DNA of 64,000 bases from Hortaea werneckii (lineage: Eukaryota > Ascomycota > Dothideomycetes > Mycosphaerellales > Teratosphaeriaceae): contig JBAOKB010000062.1 in the NCBI GenBank assembly GCA_037044905.1, positions 106,001 through 170,000 on the forward strand, written 5' to 3'. This document shows, one piece after another, positions 57,662 to 64,000 of the stretch. The first letter of the stretch is position 1. The number at the start of each line of letters is the position of its first letter. The notes beneath the pieces were generated by a model, which was given only the letters and a program-made list of their open reading frames with translations, was not told the DNA's origin and did no database searches. Position numbers and translations under genes: made by a program.

Positions 57662-59797
57662 TCACTCATCAGCGTGTCCTAGCTCCTTCTCCGACCCCTC
57701 TAGTGCCCTTCGATAAAGCTTCTCTGCGGCCTCATAGTCTCCTTGGGCCTGTAGCACTCCTGCTAAGTTGTTTACGCTCGTTAGCGTAGAGGGATGCTCT
57801 TTGCCTAGCACCTTCTCTAACCCCTCTAGTGCCCGTCGATGAAGCTTTTCTGCAGCCTCGTAGTCTCCTTGGACCTGTAGTACTTCTGCTAAGTTATTTA
57901 CGCTCGCAAGTATGTCCGGATGCTCTTTCTCTAGTACCTTCTCTGATCCTTCTAGTGCCTGTCGATAAAGTTTCTCTGCGGCCTCGTAGTCTCCTTGGGC
58001 CTGTAGCACTCCCGCTAAGTTGTTTACGCTCGTTAGCGTGTCCGGATGCTCTTTGCCTAGCGCCTTCTCCGACACCTTTAGTGCCCGTCGATAGAGCTCT
58101 TCGGCAGCGTTGTAGTTTCCCTGGGCCCATAGCACTCCTGCATAAACATCCTGAGCTTCCAAGGTTTCTTTGTCTTCTAGTCCCAGCGTTCTTCTCCTCA
58201 TGTTGTGACAACTTGCCGCTAATTCCTTCGCTTTGGAATACAGCCCTCGTTTCGAGTCGAACCAAGCAGCCTTGTATTGAATCGTTGCACGTCGAAGTGA
58301 TGCCTCTCGGTCGTCCAGCTGTAAGCCTAGTGTGCACTGCACATGAGGGTACAGTTCGCCGCATCGGCCCCAATTCTCGTAGTCTCCGTCAGGAAGAGCT
58401 TCGTTCAGTTGTTCGATAGCCTTTCGTGCCCATTCCTGATACAGCTCATGCGAACGTAACCACACCCGTGCTGCGAGCTGTAACAGTGGGTGCATTTCAA
58501 AGGCCACATTTGAGAACGTCGTGCTAATGAATAGAAAACTCTCGAGCGTCGATATGTCGTCTCTGAACTCGTCCTCCTCAAGATCTTCGTCGTCTGATGC
58601 ACTCGGACTCGCATCCATGTCACTCCGGGCGTCATTTGGACCAAGTGGGGTTCTTGCGCTAGGCTTTGTACCACTCCCTTTCGTTCGAACTAAGTACTCT
58701 GGAATGCCCTGATAGTTGTACATACTCATTAGTGATAGGAGATCCGCAACCGAAGGCCTTGTGGCGCGGATAGTGTCGAAGGAAATCTGCCAGGTCAAGA
58801 TGATCGAGTCCTGCGCCTCTTCATCACGCCGGAGCTCTTTAGAACCCCATGTGAGCAAGCGTGTCTGTGACTTCTCACTTTTCTTGAGCTGTGTCAGGTA
58901 GTGCGCGACTGAGTATCTCGATCCCCTCTGCTTGATGTAAGCGCCTGCTTGGGCGAGCGCGAGCGGCATGTAGTCAAGAGCGTCAGCAAGCTTTTGCATG
59001 TCTTCTACGGCAGGTGAGTGTCCCAACTTCTTCTCCAGTAAAGCCAGCGCGGCCGCTTCTCCCATGCGATTGACGACGATGATGTTGCACTCGTCAGTCA
59101 AACTTGCGGTGGCCGCCCGAGACCGCGACGTGATAAGGGTAGAGCCATGGGCACAAGGCGGCAGGTAAGCCATGCGAATTCTGGCATTCTTATCATTCTC
59201 GTCTCGTTTCTCGAACAAAAAACTTGCGTCGTCGACATTGTCAAGCACGAGTATCCATTTGCCGTTTCGCTCGTCGCGCAGCCAGCCGTACACAAGCGCG
59301 AACGCATCGGACTTCGGGTCGTTCCAACCAGGAATTCCAGCGTCGCATGCAAGCTTGCGGATGTCGGCATCAAATCGTGCTGCGCTGCTGGCGTGAACCC
59401 AGAATGTCCACACTTCTGGTGATCTTTCGCGGACACGGTAGCAGGACTCGATGGCGAGTTGCGACTTTCTGGAGATTGTTAGCCTTCCATCTTTCCAGTA
59501 CATTGTAGCTTTTGCTCACCCTACGCCACCAATGCCTACCAGCGCCACCTTTTTGTTCCATACGGAAAGCTTCTCTTCAAGTGTTTCTAGCTCTGGTCGG
59601 TCGACAAAATTTGGGTCGCGGTGAAAGGGCACAGTGGAGGATGGCGGAGGCGAGGTCCTCGTTGGCTCTTGCACACGCTCACCATGGTAGTTGATGATGT
59701 CGGCATTGTATTGGACATTGTGTGATCCTCCTATCTGCGGAAAGTTCTCTTGTCTGCCTTCGCCGAAGTTCTTGTTCGACACCAAGTTTGGATCCAT
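57662..59797 (-). CDS. NLR/STAND protein: N-terminal amyloid-like motif, NB-ARC, TPR
   Basis: Model: complement(join(57662..59468,59520..59797)), 694 residues. The 51-nt intron (donor GTGAGC, branch GCTAACA, acceptor CCAG) splits the Walker A motif, which reads GIGGVGKS at residues 88-95. NB-ARC continues with Walker B (WILVLDNVDDAS), STLITSRS, and the GLPLAL-type block MPLALAQAGAYI. The C-terminus has four kinesin-light-chain-type TPR units of 42 residues (consensus EAAEKLYRRALEG), and the last is cut short after LG. Instead of an effector domain, residues 11-39 form a short G/Q/N-rich segment that matches the C-terminus of the adjacent SesA protein. This is the layout of a fungal sensor NLR that passes its signal by templating an amyloid fold. 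The ATG at 59797 is the first in frame. Confidence 0.9.
57702..58125 (-). repeat. 126-bp TPR-coding tandem repeats
   Basis: Units begin at 57702, 57828, 57954 and 58080, exactly 126 bp apart, each starting AGTGCC on the plus strand. The first and third units are close to identical at the DNA level; the fourth is more diverged. They encode the TPR array of the NB-ARC gene. Confidence 0.9.
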
Positions 59798-60073
59798 TGG
59801 CGCAGTGGTTGTGTCCGTCGCAACGTCGGCGCTGTTCTTTTACCTTGCGCGAGTTTCGGTCTTTACAAAGCGCTGCCGGGTTGCAGTCGCCTGCGCCTCC
59901 TGTGCGGTAGAGGCTATGTAGGAATCGCAGGTTGCAGGGATGCATAGAAGGCAGCCAATCCAGCCGCAGCTGTTGCCGCCTGGCTCTGCCATGTTAATTT
60001 GTTGCCTACTCGCTTCGACATCCATATAGTACCCGAGCTTTCAGAGACACAGCAAAGAACACTGATTGTTGAC
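59798..60073. promoter_or_regulatory. Shared 276-bp divergent promoter of the NLR and SesA genes
   Basis: This is the only sequence between the two start codons, so both promoters must lie in it or overlap the genes. I see no clear TATA box or named operator. The short distance supports co-regulation of the two genes. Confidence 0.5.
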
Positions 60074-60772
60074 ATGTCTGGAGCCGAGGTGATCACTGTC
60101 CTGGGTCTCATCTCTTCCGTGATCACCATCATCGAAACTTCGCGAGACATTTTCGACGCCGCCTCGAGTGCTGACGGGCTCCATGAATCTTTCCGAGCGG
60201 TCTCCCATAACATACCCCTCGTGCTCAACATACTTCGCGACTGCAGGAGAACTCAAGAGCAGGTTGGGAAAGAATACAACCAGACAGATGATCAAAACCG
60301 GAAGCGCGACATTGATGAATCCAGCAAGGCTGTCAAGCCGTTGATACAGGCTTGCCAAGACGATGCGAAACAGCTGCAAGACATTTTCCAGAAGGTCATC
60401 CCCGAAGACGGTTCAAGCTGGGTTGAGCGGTACAAGAAAGCAGCCCGTGCGGTATTGCCTGGGAAGAAGCGCAAAGTGGAAGACCTCATGAAAGATATAC
60501 TGGAGAAGCTGCAGCTTTTGCACACCAGCCGCTTCTTCCAGAGCGAGAATGCAAACAAAAACGAGAACACATCCAAGGAGCTCGAAACTGCAATCACCCA
60601 GCTGTCGGAGCTCTCTCCGTCTCTACCGGAAAATGAAGGCCAATACAACCACTATGGCTCTGGCGGTATGTTTATCCACCCTGGCGGAGGGACGCAGCAC
60701 AATTATAGCCAGAGCGGCGGCTCTGGCAGCAAGCAATACAATGCAAGAACCCTCAACATTGGAAAAGATTGA
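60074..60772 (+). CDS. SesA-domain protein with C-terminal amyloid-like motif
   Basis: Single exon, 232 residues from ATG 60074. Residues 1-150 match the SesA-type N-terminal domain found on fungal STAND proteins: an N-terminal hydrophobic helix (MSGAEVITVLGLISSVITII), then SRDIFDAASSADGLHESFRAVSHNIPLVLNIL. A basic helical stretch (KKAARAVLPGKKRKVE) follows, then a flexible linker. The last 31 residues are rich in G, S, Q, N and Y; residues 204-228 align without gaps to residues 12-36 of the divergently transcribed NLR, with G, Q and N positions kept. Here the SesA domain stands alone, as expected for a separate effector that the NLR switches on. In the family, such domains are associated with cell-death signalling; activity of this protein is inference. 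Confidence 0.85.
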   Translation: MSGAEVITVLGLISSVITIIETSRDIFDAASSADGLHESFRAVSHNIPLVLNILRDCRRTQEQVGKEYNQTDDQNRKRDIDESSKAVKPLIQACQDDAKQLQDIFQKVIPEDGSSWVERYKKAARAVLPGKKRKVEDLMKDILEKLQLLHTSRFFQSENANKNENTSKELETAITQLSELSPSLPENEGQYNHYGSGGMFIHPGGGTQHNYSQSGGSGSKQYNARTLNIGKD

Positions 60773-60980
60773 CAAGCAGCACAACGCGCTGCGGTAAGCG
60801 CGAAGTAGAAAGGCTCTAGCCAATGCCAACCAACGTAACCATACTCACCTGTCTCACGTCTTTCCCCACATCTGTGCAGCCGGTGCTCTTCCCGGGCATG
60901 GCGCAGTCGAACTCCCAATCCAGACTGCCTTGACCGCCCGTCTTGCATGAATAGTCGCCCTCGACCCGCTGCCCGTTCAT
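60753..60980 (-). CDS. Possible small Cys-containing protein or exon, antisense to the SesA 3' end
   Basis: Candidate model: complement(join(60753..60788,60849..60980)), 55 residues. The first segment (60849-60980) reads like real protein, with GDYSCKTGG, SLDWEFDCAMPGKSTGC and TDVGKDVRQ, and ends exactly at a GTGAGT donor. The acceptor CTTACCGCAG opens a short last exon that overlaps the SesA coding end by 20 nt on the other strand. It may be part of a larger gene whose 5' exons I could not find, or a relic. Confidence 0.3.
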
Positions 60981-61447
60981 TTAAGGTTGGAGAGTTCACG
61001 CTAAGAAATCGGAGACCAGGCGCTGTTTGCCACCAGCAATGTTACGAGTGGACGGCGCAACCCCAACGGCTTCCACTTACCCGACGCCAGACGAGCTGTC
61101 ACGCTCGCTCTCCGTATGTTGGGATGCTTCGTGGATCTGCTACATTGACAAATGACACAGGTTCATATAACGCTGTGGGAGGTTGCGTGAGACCAAAATC
61201 ATCCGCTAGGCGCACTAGCATTAGCATGATGATACTGGTTCGGCTCATCGAACAAAATTCCCGGCTCCAAAACATCTTTGGGAGGAATCGAGAAGACAGG
61301 CAGCGGGGGCCTCCAAGTGATAAACCAAAGCAGGGAATTTGTGATCGAAGGAAGAGCTCATTCATAGAGATCAGGCCTCATTAGTCGCATACCCAAATAA
61401 TCATATCCACATTACAACGGCCCCTCCGCGCAAACCCCAAAGCGCTA
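60981..61447. other. Short intergenic region
   Basis: No supportable gene. Frames on both strands are short and without motifs. Confidence 0.35.
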
Positions 61448-62595
61448 TCACTTTTCTTCCGTCGGACTAGTCGGGCCTTGCATACTCCTCTCCCTCACGA
61501 GAACCCTCCTCTGCCCCTTGGGCCGGGATCCACCACCAGCAGCACCTTTCTCGCCCTTCTCCGTCTCTGCCATCGGCGTCTCCTCCTTCGGCAAGGGCGA
61601 CCGCGTCCCGCTTGCGCCACTCTGATCCACGTCCGTCTTGCTGCCTAGCCTGCTCTCGCTCCGCGTGTAGCCATACCCGTACGGCATGAAGGCCTCGCGG
61701 GTCCGCGCCGGACTATTCCGCCCACTGCCCGGCTCCAATCCCGTGGCCGGCGGAGCCGCCATGACCTGCGACGATCCGTTCATGCTGAGGAAGCTGGAGT
61801 TGTTGGCCGCGTTGCCCGCTGCATACCCTACCCCTCCTTTCTCCCTGCCGTGGGCGTGATGGTGGTGCACGGGTCGGGAGGTGATGCCTTCGTTGAACCC
61901 GCCGCGGATCTGATCGCGTTTGCGGTCGTGCCGGTGTTTGAGCCAGCCGGCGACGAGGCCGATGATCAGGAGGCCGAAGAAGATGACGATGATCATGATG
62001 ACCCATTTCTGCACGCATATCGCATTAGCAGGAGTCGGGTAGATCGACAGGTGTGGGTTCAAGTACATACGTAATGCGCATCCCACCAGCTCCCCTCATA
62101 ACTCGTCTCGTCCCCATCGTCCCCCGACACCTGCCCGGAACTCGCTGAAGTCGTCGGTAGCGCCGCAACCCCGCTGGTACCCACCGTGGCGAGGGTAGTA
62201 GAGCTCGTACCTGCGGCTCCCAAACTCGTGGTCGTCGCACCTCCGGTATTGGTATCAGGATGCTCACTCGCACCGAAGTCGCTGCCGCAGTTGGAGTTGT
62301 ACCATGTCATGACCTGCTGGTTGTCGCTCGTGCCGGCGCCGCATACGCCGTCGCAGATGCCATTGGGCGAACTCTTCAGGGACGTCAGGTATCCCGATTG
62401 GCAGAAGCAGGACCAGATCTGCTGGCTGGCGGTCTGGGTGCCGCCGCAGGCTTCTGCGGCTTGGACGAGGAGCGGACATGAGGCGGCGCAGGCGGGGAGC
62501 TGGCTGGTGCCGTCTACCAGGAGCTGAGCGGTGGTGGGGGTGATGAGGAAGAGGAGAGCGGTGAGGAGGGTGGAGGACGCCGTGGACAGCTTCAT
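61448..62595 (-). CDS. CFEM-like Cys-rich, single-pass membrane protein
   Basis: Model: complement(join(61448..62008,62071..62595)), 361 residues. The 62-nt intron (donor GTATGT, acceptor GTGCAG) joins DAHY to KWVIMIIVIFFG in phase. Residues 1-23 are a signal peptide (MKLSTASSTLLTALLFLITP). An extracellular domain of about residues 30-110 has eight cysteines in a CFEM-like order (PACAASC, EACGG, SCFC, ICDGVC, SNC). A Ser/Thr/Gly-rich stalk follows, then one membrane helix near residues 178-197, a basic stop-transfer segment (KHRHDRKRDQ), a His run, and a cytosolic tail with S/T-P sites (NSPAR, RSPLP, PTSPT). Fungal proteins of this type act as surface sensors, adhesins or heme-related receptors; the ligand here is unknown. 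Confidence 0.8.
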
Positions 62596-64000
62596 GGTAA
62601 CGGCTGGGCGGCGTGAGACGGTGATCGCATTGGCGGAATCGCTGGTCGTCGGGGGTGATGAGCGTGGCAGCGGCCAGTCGCTCCTGTACGGTGCTGTCGC
62701 AATGATTTCGCCAAGCATCCACCTCTGGAATGTAACAGCCTCAGGCTCGCGATAATGGGTTGATGATTGCTCCGATGTTCCTTCTCGTCACCCTCCAGCG
62801 ATGCTCGAGCAAGCGATGGTTCGGTCGCACATTGTGACTGCCCGATCCAGGCCAGGTACACCAGTCACTCACGGCAGGAACACAAGCGAGCGGCGGCGGC
62901 CGGCAGGCGCAGCGGCGGAGGAGACACGAACGCGAGCTGCAGCTTCCCACTTCTCGCACTTCCACCTCCCAGGGTCCAGGGATGCGGGGCTTAGCGCACG
63001 TTGGTGTGGCGGGCCGGGCCCGGTGACATTTCCGAGGGCCGAGACCGTCAGTTGACTTTCGGGCGAGAAGCTTACCTCCTGCTTGTCTTCATCACCCCGA
63101 CCGGCTCCCTACAAGTGGTACTGTTGGTAGTGTACAGGATGCCGCATGGGGACTCGATTTGATCGCTCGGGTCGTCCATCAAATCGACGGCTTCACAAAG
63201 TATTCTCGTCCCGACTTCAAGTTTATCTTGCAGCGGCCGCCCGATGCAGTCGCAGAAACCGCAACAGTCGGCTGCGTGGACCGGATCTCTGGACAACATA
63301 AAATCGGAATTGATGTGATGTTCTCACTCGAGATGGGACCACTGCCAGTATGCAACTTTGATATCGGGGCTGCGTGGAAAAAAGTAATCCACACAGGGGT
63401 ATCTGCACGTGGTCGACAGCCTGAACGGTTGCCCATTTGCGCCTAGAATGGAACGCGAAACGCCAGTAGGGGCTACGAACGTGCCAGTAGGAAATGCATT
63501 GCCGCGAACAGCTGGCGTACGAATGATACTCGCGGCTGAATAGCAGCGGAGGTCCGACGTAATTGCGTCACGTAGCAACAAATGGTCGCAAGCTTGGATT
63601 GTTGCTCTCCCGCGAGCAGGCTGGCCCCAAACATACCGGTCGCTGCACATTGTTGTCCGTCGTCCGTCAACTTCAGGGCGATGCCACAATCCGTCGACTT
63701 TGTCATTGTCCGTTGTCGTCGGCAGCTGGATCGAAATACTCGGAAATAGCCTGCCGACTCGAGTTGTACTAGCGACATCGGTTGCGTGTCTCTCCAAGCG
63801 AACAGTCTGATGTGCGATCTGGACCAGAAACCCCATTACTCGGCCTACGAGAGCGACGTCCACGGATCAGCTGCGTGTGCTGCGGCGCGAGGCGCCGAAT
63901 CACCACGACATCTTGTTGTGAGCCAGCTACGAATCGCAAGTCTTACGGTGACGCCAAGCCATCTTCAGTATCTCGAAGTTCGTGAGAAGCCACCCTTAGT
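62596..64000. other. Right end, no supported gene
   Basis: Promoter side of the CFEM-like gene, then about 1 kb with short frames only. No domain, RNA gene or splice chain is visible before the window ends. Confidence 0.35.

Noticed and set aside
57829..58419. 196-codon plus-strand frame with internal repeats
   Set aside because: It is the antisense shadow of the TPR-coding repeats of the NB-ARC gene.
1..64000. CRISPR arrays, bacterial operons, prophage or integrated viral genes
   Set aside because: There are no spaced direct repeats of CRISPR type and no viral or bacterial genes; the introns and gene families are fungal.

Overview
The window is nuclear DNA from a filamentous ascomycete (Pezizomycotina). 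Genes are intron-bearing, with short 48-120 nt introns that have GTRNGT-type donors and CTAAC/CTGAC-like branch sites. The gene set is typically fungal: HET domain, fungal STAND/NLR proteins, DUF1772, HUT1-type transporter, COP9 signalosome and a CFEM-like Cys-rich receptor. A Dothideomycete is my best guess, but that is inference from gene content and not proven. I derived exon joins by hand from reading frame and splice sites. Where the summed exon length is a multiple of three and a family motif runs across the junction, I treat the model as firm.

Layout. 1-12.5 kb: a DOMON/cytochrome b561 membrane protein, a secreted protein with a GPI-like tail, a HET-domain protein, a ten-exon amino-acid/choline-type permease, an unrecognised fragment and a DUF1772 protein. 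12.5-28 kb: a Gln/Pro-rich disordered protein, an SMP-30/gluconolactonase-like gene with a frame problem, a 120-bp tandem repeat, a HUT1-type ER nucleotide-sugar transporter, and a 1158-residue disordered protein with S/T-P sites. 28.9-32.3 kb: a NACHT-ankyrin NLR. 32.3-36.2 kb is gene-poor. 36.2-44.1 kb: a BTB/POZ protein, a decayed dynamin-like pseudogene, a MITE-like inverted-repeat element, a tiny membrane protein and a peroxiredoxin-like protein. 47-57 kb: a mitochondrial dicarboxylate carrier gene with an in-frame stop, a bZIP factor with a GCN4-type site upstream, two unrecognised proteins and COP9 signalosome subunit 1. 57.6-62.6 kb: an NB-ARC-TPR NLR head-to-head with a SesA-domain protein, then a CFEM-like single-pass membrane protein.

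The most interesting object is the divergent pair at 57.7-60.8 kb. Residues 12-36 of the NLR align without gaps to residues 204-228 of the SesA protein (13 of 25 identical, rich in G, Q and N). This is the arrangement expected for an NLR and its effector that communicate through a shared amyloid-forming motif. Together with the HET gene and the second NLR, the window holds three nonself-recognition or cell-death loci among ordinary housekeeping genes. Several other genes carry decay: the dynamin pseudogene, the carrier stop and the lactonase frame break.
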